A stretch of 64,000 nucleotides of DNA from Petunia secreta (taxonomy: Eukaryota > Streptophyta > Magnoliopsida > Solanales > Solanaceae). The notes below the pieces were generated by a model. It was not told where the DNA came from. It saw only the letters and a list, made by a program, of their open reading frames with translations, and made no database searches. The stretch covers positions 68,852,001 through 68,916,000 of the forward strand of contig JARKIP010000005.1 of assembly GCA_029990175.1 (NCBI GenBank), in the 5' to 3' direction. Made by a program: the position numbers and the translations under genes. Shown here one piece after another: positions 21,285-33,000 of this stretch; position 1 is the first letter of the stretch; every line of letters begins with the position of its first letter.

Positions 21285-21608
21285 ACCTTTATCGAGCTGA
21301 TAACCATATCCAAATATACATGAAACTATGAACAATTAACCAAAAACTTAATATCAATAACCTGATAACAATTAACCAAAAATATTTATCGGTTCAGGTG
21401 AAGCCATAGTTCCAAACGAAACTAAATATTATGTATGTAATTTTTAAAAAGTGCATAATATGATACTCGGGAAAGCATAATTTAAATGGTTTAAACTATG
21501 GTTCACCTGCACTTTGGAGCATTGTTCGCCGAGCACTCTTGGGATATCCTTTGCTAACAAATCAACAATTGAATGATAAAGCTGAAACGAGTTGATCAGC
21601 CATTGAAG
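21285..21608 (+). promoter_or_regulatory. proximal upstream region of PPR2
   Basis: About 320 bp between the tandem elements and the PPR2 start. Little similarity to the PPR1 proximal region is visible. No clear TATA box; AT-rich. An alternative in-frame ATG lies at 21573. Confidence 0.4.
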
Positions 21609-23366
21609 ATGAAGAGAATTTCAGTGGTCTACTCTTCTTGCAATGTTACTACTCCCTTTATCTCTTCTATTGCTGTTTCCCATACAATCAGAGACTATTC
21701 TTCCTCTATTGCGGTAACTAGCAGGTATGAAAACGTCAAGTGTTTAGATGATGCTGTCACTCTCTTTCGCCAAATGACGAGAGTTAAGCCTCTCCCTCAT
21801 GTTTCTGACTTCTCCAAATTATTTAAGACTATGCTACTTATGAAGCATTACTCTAATGTTGTCTTTCTTTTTCAAGATATGCTTAAATTGGGTATCCCCT
21901 TTGATCATTTCGTCTTGAATATCGTGGTTAACTGTTACTGCCTGATGAATCGTGTTGATTGTGGATTTTCCGTGTTACCCATTTACTTGAAGCATGGCAT
22001 TCCATATGATGTTGTCACCTTTACCACCTTACTAAGAGGACTCTTTGCTCAAAATAAGGTCGTATATGCAGTTAACTTGTTCAAAATGTTGGTCAGAGAG
22101 AACATTTGTGAGCCTAACGAATTCATGTATTCAACTGTCATGAATGGGCTTAGTAAAAGGGGTCATACTCAAAAAACTTTTGATTTGTTACGGTTAATGG
22201 AACAAGGAAGCACTAAGCCAAATACATACACCTACTCCATTGTTATAGATGCCCTTTGTAAAGATGGAATGTTAGATGCTGCAATGACCCTTTTGAACGA
22301 GATGAAACAAAAAGGCAATCCACCAAACATTGTCACATACAGTTCATTGATCGATGGTTTGTGTAAATTTGGTCAGTGGGAAAAGGTTACACCTTTGTTT
22401 TCTGAAATGGTAAATCTTAAAATTTATCCAAATGTGCACACCTTCAGCATGGTGATAGATGGGCTATGCAAAGAAGGGAAAGCTGAAGATGCCGAGGAAG
22501 TGTTGAGACACATGATTGAAAAAGGTGTAGAGCCTAACGTGATCACCTATAGTGCAATAGTTGATGGATATTGCTTGCGTGGTAAAATGAATAAAGCAAG
22601 GAGAATTTTTAACTCCATGAGAGGTAAGGGTATTGAACCTACCATTATTAGCTACAACACATTAATAAATGGGTACTGTAAGAAAAAGAATTTGGATGAG
22701 GCCATGAGCTTGTTTCTTGAAATTTCTCGAAATGGATTCAAACCTGACATTATTACCTATAGTACGATCTTGCAAGGTCTATTTGACGTTGGAAGAACTA
22801 ACTGTGCACAAAAATTATTTGCTGAGATGCTATCTGTGGGTCACAAATCTGATTTATACACTCATAGCATTTTGCTTCGTGGTTACTTTCAGAATGGAGT
22901 TGTTGAAAAAGCTATGTCACTGTTTCATGAGTTGGAGAGAAAGAGAGAAGATCATGATATAGAACTTTACAATATTGTTATTGACGGGTTGTGCAAAAAT
23001 GGTAAACTCGACGATGCTCAAGGTATTTTTGAGAAGCTTTCTTTAATTGGATTGCGTCCCTCTGTGATAACATATAATACAATGATAAATGGATTTTGTC
23101 AAGAAGGGTTGTTAAATAAAGCTAAAGATATGCTAAGAAAAATGGAGGACAATGGTTATTCGCCGGATAATGCCACTTACAACATAATTGTGCAAGGGTT
23201 TCTGAAGTGTAGCAAAATAAGTGATATGACGAGTTTTTTTAAGGAAATGACTGGAAGGGACTTCTCATATAATGCAACTACAGCTGAGTTACTAATAGAT
23301 GTTATAGCGAAGGATCCTTCTTTGCTTAACATGATACCACCGTTTCACTCGGGAAGTAAGATGTGA
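21609..23366 (+). CDS. PPR2: intact RFL-type P-class PPR protein
   Basis: 585 codons from ATG 21609 (MKRISVVYSSCNV), chosen because it aligns with the starts of PPR1 and PPR3; an in-frame ATG at 21573 would add 12 residues. The first ~50 residues are basic, Ser/Thr-rich and acid-poor until RYENVKCLDDA, as in a mitochondrial targeting peptide. About 14 P-type repeats follow, ending LLNMIPPFHSGSKM. Family role: sequence-specific binding and often cleavage or silencing of mitochondrial transcripts, including cytoplasmic-male-sterility transcripts. Size matches petunia Rf-PPR592 (592 aa). No intron, as usual for RFL genes. Target unknown. Confidence 0.94.
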   Translation: MKRISVVYSSCNVTTPFISSIAVSHTIRDYSSSIAVTSRYENVKCLDDAVTLFRQMTRVKPLPHVSDFSKLFKTMLLMKHYSNVVFLFQDMLKLGIPFDHFVLNIVVNCYCLMNRVDCGFSVLPIYLKHGIPYDVVTFTTLLRGLFAQNKVVYAVNLFKMLVRENICEPNEFMYSTVMNGLSKRGHTQKTFDLLRLMEQGSTKPNTYTYSIVIDALCKDGMLDAAMTLLNEMKQKGNPPNIVTYSSLIDGLCKFGQWEKVTPLFSEMVNLKIYPNVHTFSMVIDGLCKEGKAEDAEEVLRHMIEKGVEPNVITYSAIVDGYCLRGKMNKARRIFNSMRGKGIEPTIISYNTLINGYCKKKNLDEAMSLFLEISRNGFKPDIITYSTILQGLFDVGRTNCAQKLFAEMLSVGHKSDLYTHSILLRGYFQNGVVEKAMSLFHELERKREDHDIELYNIVIDGLCKNGKLDDAQGIFEKLSLIGLRPSVITYNTMINGFCQEGLLNKAKDMLRKMEDNGYSPDNATYNIIVQGFLKCSKISDMTSFFKEMTGRDFSYNATTAELLIDVIAKDPSLLNMIPPFHSGSKM

Positions 23367-24515
23367 ATGTTTTGCTCACTTGGTTTGTTTGGCTATACTA
23401 TCAATGTTATGTAATTTCCTTTTAACTCTGCATAAGACATCACATCCAATGGAATTGCAGAAGTTGAAAGAATGGCAATTAGAACTTGCTTATGCTTTCC
23501 AAGCAAACTGATTAAGGAGGTATGTCAGTGCTGAGATTTTGATTCTTTAGACGTGTACCAGGAAAGGGAGTCCTCAGATTGCTCTCTGCTTTATCTCGAA
23601 GTGAAGGAAATAAACAGAATCAGTGAAGGATCTCAAAGGAAGGTAACTACATTTCAGATAACCTAATAGTGTAAAAAAGACTGCGCACTTAAGGATTAAA
23701 CTCTTTACTGTTATGAATTGTATAATTAGGACTTTTACATTTAATGTATCTCATTATGCGCTGCAGATTTACTATGATTGGTATTCTAGAAAGAATGTAA
23801 ATACAAATTGTGACAATAAACCCCATAAAGAGGATAAAGTTTAAAATGTACAAAATACATGCAATAGCTAGGGAACATGATAAACCCATAACATATAACT
23901 GATTCGTACCTGACAGATACATTAGGTGAAATCTATAATGTTATGGTACTTTCCAGTTGTGACACCATCCCATTCCTCTACCATCTCTGAATATGTTATT
24001 GCAGTTGAGTTTCGAGTTCAAAATACCGAATTATGCTGCTGTATGACGTGCAGGTCAGACCAAAATCAATCTTTCTGGTAACTACATTAAGGAAAAAAAG
24101 TAATCGCTCAATATGACATGAACAACTAAAAATACTTTAAGTAAAGGAGTCGTTAAGGTGACACAAGGCTTATGCGGGCTCTTGTAATTAGTATTACCCA
24201 CCTAGAGTTAAGGACTAGGCAATTTCTCAAGAAAGAAAAAAAGAGTCAAAACAGTGATTTTTCTTTCTGAAATTACAGTTTAAATACATGCAAACTTACT
24301 ACCATCTTGTCTAGTTTAAACTGCTAGTACAATGAGAAGAAATGGAAGAAATAGGCCCAAGTGAAACTTCTTGTCTGCTGGGCTATTCATGATTCTAGCC
24401 ACAATTGATCAGCTTTATGTATATGTGCATTCCACAAAGCTATACCTTTTCTTTCTAGTCTCTTAGTGATGCACAGTGTATATTACCCAAAATAAAATAA
24501 CCTCGTTTGTAACAG
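23367..24515. other. PPR2 3' flank
   Basis: No gene seen. The antisense frame of units A and C is not present here. Sequence near 23440-23520 matches 41835-41920 downstream of PPR3. Confidence 0.55.
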
Positions 24516-24636
24516 GGTCAGAGTTTACGAGTCCATTCCAGGTGAGTTCATCCCCAGGGGTACCATTGTGCTTCCCATTAGTGAAGATAAGTGGGTTGCT
24601 GTGAGCATGGAATTCCCCAACGAGAAGTGTAGCTAA
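24516..24636 (+). pseudogene. last-exon relic of the dsRNA-binding-protein-like gene, unit B
   Basis: After an acceptor-like ...taacag the frame VRVYESIPGEFIPRGTIVLP, then ISEDKWVAVSMEF and PNEKCS, ends at TAA 24634-24636. This is the best-preserved copy of a C-terminal exon also found at about 13180, 34430 and 43720. The dsRBD-like exon is not evident in this unit. The parent gene is only tentatively a DRB-type protein; the exon itself has no motif I recognise. Confidence 0.45.
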
Positions 24637-25765
24637 TTATGTATTACAGTAGAGTCATGTTACTTACGTTTGTTGTCCTCTTAACCATGCAGACCAATCT
24701 GAAACAAGAAGTATTATAGTTATCATCTATTTAAAGCATTTTTAGTTCTATTTTCTTTAACATTCAAGGTCTGTGGAAGTTAAAGTGGTATTATTATGAA
24801 CTTAATGGGGTGATTCTTTTGTTTTGTTTAATTATGGTTGCTGTTTACTTCAGGATTAGATGAACAAAGCATGATTTCAGGTATGAGTCTTCATCCTCTC
24901 TTTCTGTTGATCTGTGTAATATATCTCACACACACATACTCTCTCTCTCTTTCTCATGTGGTGAAACCGAGAACACATTAGCTGTTCCATACAAGACAAT
25001 CTTTACCTGCTATAATTGAGCAAATTTACTTTTCATAAATATGCCAAGTCGGTTAATCTTTCTTCACTTGACAGATCACCGCATAATGTGTCGTATCTAA
25101 TTTTGGATTAAATTCCATTAAACAATTATCATTAGGAGATGGTCTTTCAAATAGCTGTTCAACCGTGCAATTGTTTGTATGTCTTATTAATCTCAATCTT
25201 GTCTCTCCCTCCTTTCTTTTTGCTTTTAATAAATGCTAGACGTTGCTCTGGCATTTGGCTATCTAGTGGTTCGTCTTCTTATTAACAAGACATGTAATTG
25301 ATTCTTGGAGTTGACAAATTCTTTGCATATTTTAGTTGAGTAGCTGGCATGCCCCTGTATTCTTCTTCTCTTTTCGATGCTGCTTGACAGTTACAAGCCT
25401 CAGATGAAGAGAGATTATGCTTCTTGATGCCATTTCCCTTTTATCATAGCCGTTTCTGCTTGATCTGGCCAAGTTAAACGAGCGATTAGGACTTGTATTT
25501 GGTCAGCTGCTCTGCCTCTGGAGAGCACACATGAGACACCGACCATTTCACCTCATTAGCACTTTGATGATGGTTTATAAATTCATAACAAGTTGATCAA
25601 GAACATTTTAGAATGAAAATGGAATCTTCTGTTAGTTTTTCTATTAAACACAACTATAGCTGGGAGGAAATGCAGATAGTGCAACCAAATATGGACTGCA
25701 AAAAGACTAGTCTCATTCTTCTGTAGACTTCATCATGTTTGCGACACAGAACCCAAAACTAGCGA
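24637..25765. other. RFL-unit tail, unit B
   Basis: No gene. Homologous to 34680-35740 (shared gagagcacac..tgac, accatttcacctc and ctcattctt landmarks). Has an (AC)n(TC)n tract at 24930-24955. The unit ends near 25765, where the RBP45 relic begins. Confidence 0.65.
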
Positions 25766-26862
25766 TAGCTTTATCTCTCTTGCCGCCATTTATTACAATC
25801 AAACCCCATGTCCTCTCCCTTCGAACCTACCTATGGCTTCCTCTTCAATTGATTTCCAAAGTAGAGTTGCTCAACCACCAATGTCTTCAATGTCCATGAA
25901 TCAGCAGTACCAGCAGGCTCCCCTGATACAACAACATGGATGATGCCATCTGTACAGCCAACCACAATTTCAACCTTAAGCTCAATTTGGTTGGGGTCAG
26001 CAGCCACCCTAACGAGGTTTGTCTCTTTGGATTGGGGAGTTGCAGTACTGGATGGATGATAATTATCTCTCCACTTGTTTCTATCATACCGACGAGCTTG
26101 TTTCTGCAAAGGTCATTGGCTCATATCGAACAAGCAAACTGCAGTCTGAAGATTATGGATTCCTTGAGTTCAGGAGTCATGCAGCTGAAGAAACTATCTT
26201 ACAGTCGTATGATGGCGCCTTGATGCCAAATGTGGATCAGAATTTCTGTATGAACTGGTTCTCTTTTGGTGCCAGTGGGAGGCGAGATGATTCACCTGAC
26301 TGTACAATATTTGTTGGTGATTTGCTTCTGATGTGACAAATTATGTGCTGCAAGAGACGTTCAAAGCCGTGTATTCATCGGTAAAAGGGCTAAAGTTGTA
26401 ACAGATAGGATCACTGGACGTTGGAGGGCCATGGATTCGTCGAGTTTGCTGAGGAGAGTGAACAATTGCGTGCTATGACATAAGCGAATGGTGTACTCTG
26501 TTTAACTTGGCTCATGAGGATTGGACCCGCTGCGAACAAGAAACCAGTGGGTACCCCACAGAAAGGAAGCAGAGAGGCTCTCATATGGGGGCCTGGAACT
26601 GATTTCAGCTAAATTGATTCTACTTTAGTGTGTGGCTGCATTTTTGGTCAGTTGATTTAGCAAGCCTTAATAAATTTGTTTACCAGTTCTATCAAGATTT
26701 AAATTACCTTCCTTCATTTTCTAGTTTATTTTATTATTCAACTAGCCTTGTGTTATTTCAGTTCAGATCACTGTCTCACACCTTTTAAGTAATGCTACAG
26801 CAAGCTGGTTCGCTTCTTTTCCTTACAATTCTTTTTCCTTTCTTTTTGTGTCACGGGCACAG

Positions 26863-26977
26863 CTGTCTTGGAGATAGATTCTCACATCAATGGTATGAGC
26901 AGACTGATTGAAGGGCAAGCTCCTTATGTAATTGATGCTTCTAAATATGGAAATGTTGCCCGTTACATCAACCACAG
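26863..26977 (+). pseudogene. SET-domain exon (SUVR5-like) inside the RBP45 relic
   Basis: Between an acceptor (gggcacag) and a donor (cacag then gtataa) an open 115-bp exon encodes VLEIDSHINGMSRLIEGQAP then YVIDASKYGNVARYINH. YVIDAxxYGNVxRYINHS is the SAM-binding core (NH(S) motif) of SET-domain histone lysine methyltransferases, closest by eye to the SUVR5 type. No neighbouring SET exons were seen within 2 kb. It lies in the interval that should be an RBP45 intron, so it is a transposed or captured exon. Confidence 0.75.
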
Positions 26978-29040
26978 GTATAAAATCTCCACTCTCTTCT
27001 GCTTGCTTTGATTTAATCGCAGCATGGTTATAGCTGCCTCAATTTGCATTACATTTGGACCATCAGCTTCTGTGAAAGTGTTAAAGGCAAATGGACCATT
27101 AGTTTTGGATTGTGCGAACAGAGTTCAAAGAGTTTGCACAAGGGTTTTAGCTTTTTGTCTAACTTGTTTGAGTAATGATAAGAATAAAGCTTTAACTTTG
27201 TTATCAGCTTGATTTCACTTCTTCCCAAGCCCCACCCGTTCAGTGATAAATGTTGAATGAACTATATCTAGATGATAAAATATATCAAAGTCAGTAGCAG
27301 GTGAGAGCATTTGCGAGTGTTATTCTTAGATTTGGTTGTAAAGTTAATCAGCGGCTTGAATAAGCCTAATGCTGATATAATGTCTGCGTTTAATGGTGTA
27401 TGCTACAAGTTCCGTAACCCATATGTAACCCATATTCATCTTTGAACACCTTTTTTCTTTGTAGATCAAAGTAGTGTAATACTGATAAATCATTTAGGGT
27501 ATAAGAAAACCAGTATATCACTAGCTTTGTTCTCAGGATGGGTTGCCTTTGGTTAATGCCGTGAAGTGATTCAATATTTTCAGTTCTAATACTTTTGGCG
27601 CACTGTTCACTTCCCTACCAATTATTATCCATTTGCTTTCATTTGCTGAATTGTTCAATTGTTAATTTTTTTATAGAAAGGTAACAAATTATAGAGTACT
27701 AGCACAAAAGCTTTGCCGGTAGCCATATTTATATGCTATATAGCAAAAGATGTCCTTGTTCTTGTACAAGGACTGTACAATCTATTTAAGATTCTGCTTC
27801 AACTATGTAATCTAAGGTCCTTGTTCAATTGGTCATTTGAAATGAACATTTAGAGATTTAAAAACAAAATGAAAGATTCTGCAAGTGGTAGTCTTTTGTT
27901 TCCAAAATACTGATATGTTGAAGACAATCGACTTGCGAAGAACAGCTGACAAGAAGTTGGAAAGGGTAAGTAGAAACTTGCGGATCAAAATGGTTGTTCA
28001 GTGCATAAGTTGAAACGCTTTATGTAAGCATAAGGTGTAGAAATATTATACTATCGATACGTGGAAGTGTTGGTTTTTATGGAATGCTTAGAAAAAACAT
28101 ATAGCTCTAGAGCAGTTTTCTTCCATCTTTGAGATTTTCCTTGGTCGTGATTGTGATATTTGCACTGTTATTTCTATAAATACTGTTGACTCTGTCTTGG
28201 TCTATGGTTTTTTACATTGTTTTGATTTTAAAAAAAAAAAATCATGTGAAGATGTGCACTGTGTATACTTGTCTTGTATGTGGGCTTCAGGTAACAATAA
28301 ATGTGATTATTGTGAGAACATAGTGCTCTGATACTTTTCATAGAATACCATAAAAAAGTATTGACATCTGTATCATGGGTACTCTGTTGATCTTTCCTTG
28401 TTCAATTTTGGCATTTGAGGATTAGAAAGGATTGTTGGCTATCTGAAGTTGGTAGTTCTGTTGGTTCAATTGTTTTATGAACAATTCTCGATCTCCTTCA
28501 GCTCAGCAACCTGTGAACTGCTTTAGCAATTTTTAACAAGGGCACATGTCTCAAATCTGGTGCTTTTTGCATCTATGTCCTTCAAGGGGCATGCATTCAC
28601 GTGTATAAAATAATTCCTGTTAATACATATTTTTATACAAGGGTAATTTTATCTTTCCTATTTTGTTGCAGAGGTCCTTGGGCCCTTGGGTGATTAAGCT
28701 GTTTTTCTTGTGATAGTAATTTGCTTTTTCTCTGTGTTTGAATGTGTTCACTTGTTTCTGCTCTAGGCTTTTCTGGTCAGATAAATGGTGGTGGTGGAAG
28801 TGTCGAATAGTTGCTATAATGTGTTGGAATGTTGTCTAAGTGTTTTTTGTTTATATTTTATATTTTAGAAGTATCCTATACTCCAGCATATGTAAAGCTT
28901 GGGTTGATGGTGCACATTTTTTCTTTCTTTGTTTCTTTTTTTTTTCTTTTGTATTACTACCCGTTTCCCTCTAGGTATTGGAATCTCAAATTTCTGATCT
29001 TAGATGCTAGCGCTTTTTGAGGACGGCATATCTACTTTTC
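26978..29040. other. intronic-type spacer of the RBP45 relic
   Basis: AT-rich, no gene. It could be partly SUVR5-derived intron carried with the SET exon. No repeat or terminal inverted repeat recognised. Confidence 0.45.
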
Positions 29041-29238
29041 ACATCCTTTTATCATTGCAGCTACCTATCAAAATCCTCAAAGGGAAAGCGGCCCCATTAA
29101 TACTACTGTGGGTAGCTTGTTTTGATGTAAAGTTTGTTTTTCTTGTGTGCGCTCTTCTAACTCTTTAATATTCAAATGCGCAGATATTTGTTGGTGGTTT
29201 GGATCCCAGTGTTACAGAGGAGTATTAGCGAGGTATTT

Positions 29239-29978
29239 TGATGCGGGGCAAGTCGAGCAACCATCCAAAAGCACCATCCAAGGCCAAGGAAGAGCTTATG
29301 CATTGGAACGCCATGGAACGAGGGGCATAGGAGACACATTTCGAGGCGTTTCAAGGAGCCGAGGAAGCAGGCGGACCGCCCACTTACTAGGCGGACCACC
29401 TACCCAACTTTCTAAAGTTTTATGGGCGGTCCGCCTCTGTGCAGAGGCGGGGCGCCTACTACCCACTGCAGGCCAACTAGGCGGGGCGCCTAGTAGGGTA
29501 GGCAGGGGGCGCCTACTGGGCTGAAGATATTGCGGGATCTTTATGTAAGTTGCTATGTTTTGACTATTATAGCCCTACGTGGCCTTTGTTATTTAGAACC
29601 TAATTAAGGTACTTTAGGCCTTTCATTGATGTCTAGGTGAGGCCTATAAATACTTCATTAGTCTTTCAATTTCCTTAGTTAGCTATTATGATGAATGATT
29701 GAATGAACAATGTTCAAGAGTGGATTCTCTTTGAATGAAAACCCTTTGAGACGGTTTGAGTTTACTAGTGGATTCTAATTGACCCCCAAACCCCCCGATC
29801 ATTCTACTTGCGAGTTCGTTGTTAACTCGAGGGTAGTTGCATAACGTTGGCTCTTCTTGACACCGATACGAGGGTATCACAGAACAAGTTCTCCGTGGTT
29901 ACCTTGTAGGGAGTTCGAGACGCGTCTCGCTCCCTTTATCTTTACCTTTTATCGTCTTTTTCGTTTTGATCCTTATCA
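29239..29978 (+). repeat. 5' LTR of Ty3 element 2
   Basis: Starts TGATGCGGGG, ends CCTTATCA; ends and internal order parallel the LTR of element 1 (both have caaggc/caagagc, cattggaacgcca/cattggagcgcca and a TATA box near the middle) but the two are well diverged. GGCGGACCGCC motifs at 29368-29520, including one in reverse (GGCGGTCCGCC). Confidence 0.88.
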
Positions 29979-29981
29979 TCT

Positions 29982-29993
29982 TGGTATCATAGC
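29982..29993 (+). other. primer-binding site, one mismatch
   Basis: TGGTATCATAGC differs by one base from the iMet-type TGGTATCAGAGC and lies three bases past the LTR end. Confidence 0.8.
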
Positions 29994-30487
29994 AAGGCTC
30001 GGGTTCTGTTTCTACAAACCCCCGACCCTTGATTCTTCGTGCCTTAGGTCGGTTTCTACTTTAGTTTTCTTGTTATTGTTATTGAAAAGAAGAAAAACAC
30101 AAAAAAATAGAGAAGGAAGAAAAAACACCAAAAATTTGATCGTATGTTCTTGGTTTGATTGATTCGTGTTGTGATTGATATTGGGGTTTGTTCTTTATTG
30201 CAAACCCGTTATTTTGGTACCCTAAACACTTGGTTTGGAGTGGAAACACAAGATTTTAAGATTTGAAACCCTTGAAAAATTTGAAAGTTTGAAACTCTAA
30301 GCTTGAATTTGATGAACATAGTGGATTGCTTGTTCTTGATTGGGGTTTGATAAAAGTTATTGGGGTTTGATCTTTGTGATTGAAACAACGTTTGGGTACC
30401 TTCGGATTGCCAAAACAATGTGAGATTTGTTGGATTTTTGGGTGCTAAAGCCAAGAAAAACATTGTTGAACGTTGCTGGAATTTGCA

Positions 30488-30642
30488 GTAGGCGGACCGC
30501 CCGAAAAGTAGGCGGGGCGCCTACCCAACTCTCTGAAGTTCAGAGGCGGACCGCCCCTGTAAATAGGCGGACCGCCCACTCTCCTCTGCAGTGAACCAGG
30601 CGGACCGCCCCTTTTGACTAGGTGGGGCGCCCGTTTTTCTGG
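30488..30642 (+). repeat. GGCGGACCGCC motif array in leader of element 2
   Basis: Four exact GGCGGACCGCC copies plus GGCGGGGCGCC and GGTGGGGCGCC in 155 bp, each preceded by A. It mirrors 5870-6000 in element 1. Confidence 0.88.
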
Positions 30643-31057
30643 AACTTGGTTTTGGGTAGATTCTTCTAGGATTTCTTGTTTTATTGATTGCATTGCTTCC
30701 GGTTAGTGCTATTAGAGTATAATCCTACTCGATTAGTACTAATTATTTTGAGCTTTTAGGATCATCGTGCCTAGAAAGAAGAGTAGAATTCAAAGAAGAT
30801 CCGTAGTATCTTTTGATTCAAGTCCTCACTTAAAGTGCTTATCGTTCCAATCGAGTCCCATTAACTCCACTCACCCCGGAGTGCATTGGACTTAAGAAGT
30901 TGAGTGATTGAGCTGTGGTTCGTTGATCAACTACTCGAAGCTTTTAGACTCAAACTTGTGTGAAATATCTACCCCCACTAAACGAGTGAACCGAGTGAAA
31001 CAGTTGTGAGGGAGTGGGTGAGGTATTTTACTAATGTGTGTTGCTTTTGTAGGTACA

Positions 31058-32619
31058 ATGGCAAATGATGGAGATGATCCCATGAAGAACTTCATGGCCA
31101 CCATTATGGCCAAGTTGGAAGACATATCTTTGAGACTTGAGACCGTTGAGAGGAATCAAGTTGAGACCGGTGAGAGGAGGGCCCCGAGTGTCCAAATTGA
31201 ATCCGGAGAGGGCACAAGTCATAGCACTCCTATGACTCCCGGACACTTTGTGGAGCTAACCAAGAAGTATGAACAAAGCAAGGTTGAAGCTCTACGAGAG
31301 CGTGGGGTGGGCAATCCCCAACAAGAGGGAAATTCCCTCAACTTGGGCAATCCCCAAGGAAATGCTCCACTTCGAAGACTCGTTAGATTTGTTCCACCTC
31401 TTGAGCAAGTTGTTGAGGCTCAAGAAGAGGAGGAGGCCGAGTATGGTGATGAAGCCTATGGGTATGATGCTCATTATCAACCTAGGAGGCCAATAAATTG
31501 GGGTCGAAATGTGGATAGGGGTAAAGGCCGCCCATGGGATATGGAGGGAGGAATGCTAAGAGGGACTATGTTGCTTATGATGATCATTATGGAGGCCAAC
31601 CGGAGCCTAACCATGGGTTACGTGACAACAACAACTTCAATAGTGTTAAGCTCAACCTTCTATCCTTTAAAGGAACTTGTGATCCGGAGGCATACATGGA
31701 ATGGGTACTACTCATGGAGAGAGTGTTTGATACCAATGAGATGACCGAGGAGAGAAAGGGCACCTATGCTATTTCTACCTTTGAGGCCTATGCTTCTACT
31801 TGGTGGGAGTCCATGAAGAAGTCAAGAAGAAGGATGAATATGCAAGCAAATGTGACTTGGGAAGAGCTGAAGGTTCTTATGAATACCAAGTACATAACTC
31901 CAAGGTATCGGCAATAGCAACTCAAGAAGCTCTATGATCTAAAACAAGGTGTCAAATCGGTGCATGAGTACTTTGATGAATTTGAGAAGATCCGGATGGC
32001 ATTGGATATGGATACCGAATGTGTAGAACAAGCAATGATCCGCTTCAAGAATGGTTTGAGCTATGGTATAGCTTCTCAATTGAGGTTGCATACTTATCTT
32101 TCACTTCAAGATCTACTTGAAGCCGCCATTGAAGCCGAGAGTTGGCTTAAGGGAGAGAGGTCCAAAAACAACACTCCTACTACTACAAGCAAGCCAAAAG
32201 AGTGGAAGACTCCAAATGCAAGCTTTCCAAGTGCCAATGCTAGCAAAGAAGTGAAGAAGCCTTACGAGAAGACTACTCCACCCTTGGAAGGTACTTCTAA
32301 AACTCGCTTGAGTAATCCTACTTCTACTTCTACTCAATGCTATAAGTGCAAGGGCTATGGTCATATTGCTAGGGATTGTTCTACAAAAAGAACCATGGTT
32401 ATGGTTGGTGATTTGGTGTATGAGCAAGAAAGTGAGTCCGAAAATGAGGGAGTAGAGGAGGGTGAGGAAGTTGATTGTGAGGAGGCCGTAGAAGAGGATG
32501 ATGGTCTTCAATTGTTCTTGGTGGTTAGGAGAAGCTTGAGTACCATTTTTATGGAAGAGGAGGTGGAAAATGATCAAAGGGAAAACCTCTTTCATGCTAG
32601 GTGCCGGGTAATGGGCTAA
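31058..32619 (+). pseudogene. Ty3-type gag with zinc knuckle, element 2
   Basis: The start is ATG 31058 (MANDGDDPMKNF), preceded by the leader. The N-terminal part has a coiled-coil-like stretch and GNPQ repeats, then a frameshift near 31560 into the frame that carries the retrotransposon gag core (FKGTCDPEAYMEWVLLMERV, STWWESMKK, VTWEELKVLMNTKY). One in-frame TAG at 31915-31917 replaces an expected Gln before QLKKLYDLKQG. The CCHC knuckle CYKCKGYGHIARDC lies near 32338-32379, followed by an acidic tail. Stop at 32617-32619. With these lesions this copy cannot make full gag. Confidence 0.88.
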
Positions 32620-33000
32620 GTATGTTCAATGGTTATTGATTCGGGGAGTTGTACCAACATAGTGAGCCAAACCTTGATTTCCCAATTGAAGTTACCCACT
32701 CTAAAGCATCCAAACCATATCATTTACAATGGCTTAGCGAGTGTGGTGAACTTAAGGTGGTGAAACAAGTGATGATTGAATTTAGCATTGGAAACTATAG
32801 GGATAAAGTCATGTGTGATGTGGTCCCGATGCAAGCATGCCATCTATTGTTGGGAAGACCATGGCAACATGATAGGTGTGTAGTGCATGATGGCCGGACC
32901 AACTCCTACACGGTCAAGCAAGATGGGAGGAAGTATGTGCTTAGACCTTTGACTCCAAGGCAAGTAAGGGAAGACTACAAGCGAATGAAGGAGTTGAGGG
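32620..33000 (+). pseudogene. retropepsin-like aspartic protease, element 2
   Basis: Immediately after the gag stop, in the same frame, SMVIDSGSCTNIVSQTLISQ gives the protease active site (DSGS). A one-base loss near 32709 moves the rest to the frame starting at 32649: YHLQWLSECGELKVVKQ, then VMCDVVPMQACHLLLGRPWQ (second hallmark) and RPLTPRQV. In autonomous Ty3 elements RT follows soon after; here it does not. Confidence 0.87.

Larger units (their letters stand above)
25833..29238 (+). pseudogene. RBP45/47-type RNA-binding protein pseudogene
   Basis: From ATG 25833 (MASSSIDFQSRV, Gln-rich start) the translation, across stops and frameshifts, follows the plant RBP45/47 family. RRM1 is LWIGELQYWMDDNYLSTCF then YGFLEFRSHAAEE; RRM2 is CTIFVGDL, then a damaged DRITGR segment and FVEFAEESEQLRAMT. 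At 26520 RIGPAANKKPVGTPQK appears in another frame. ATYQNPQ-like sequence lies at 29061-29080, and RRM3 begins IFVGGLDPSVTEE at 29189, where the Ty3 LTR cuts it. The family binds poly(U)-rich nuclear RNA. Retained introns (about 26.6-29.06 kb and 29.11-29.18 kb) make this an unprocessed copy. At least six stops; not functional. Confidence 0.88.
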
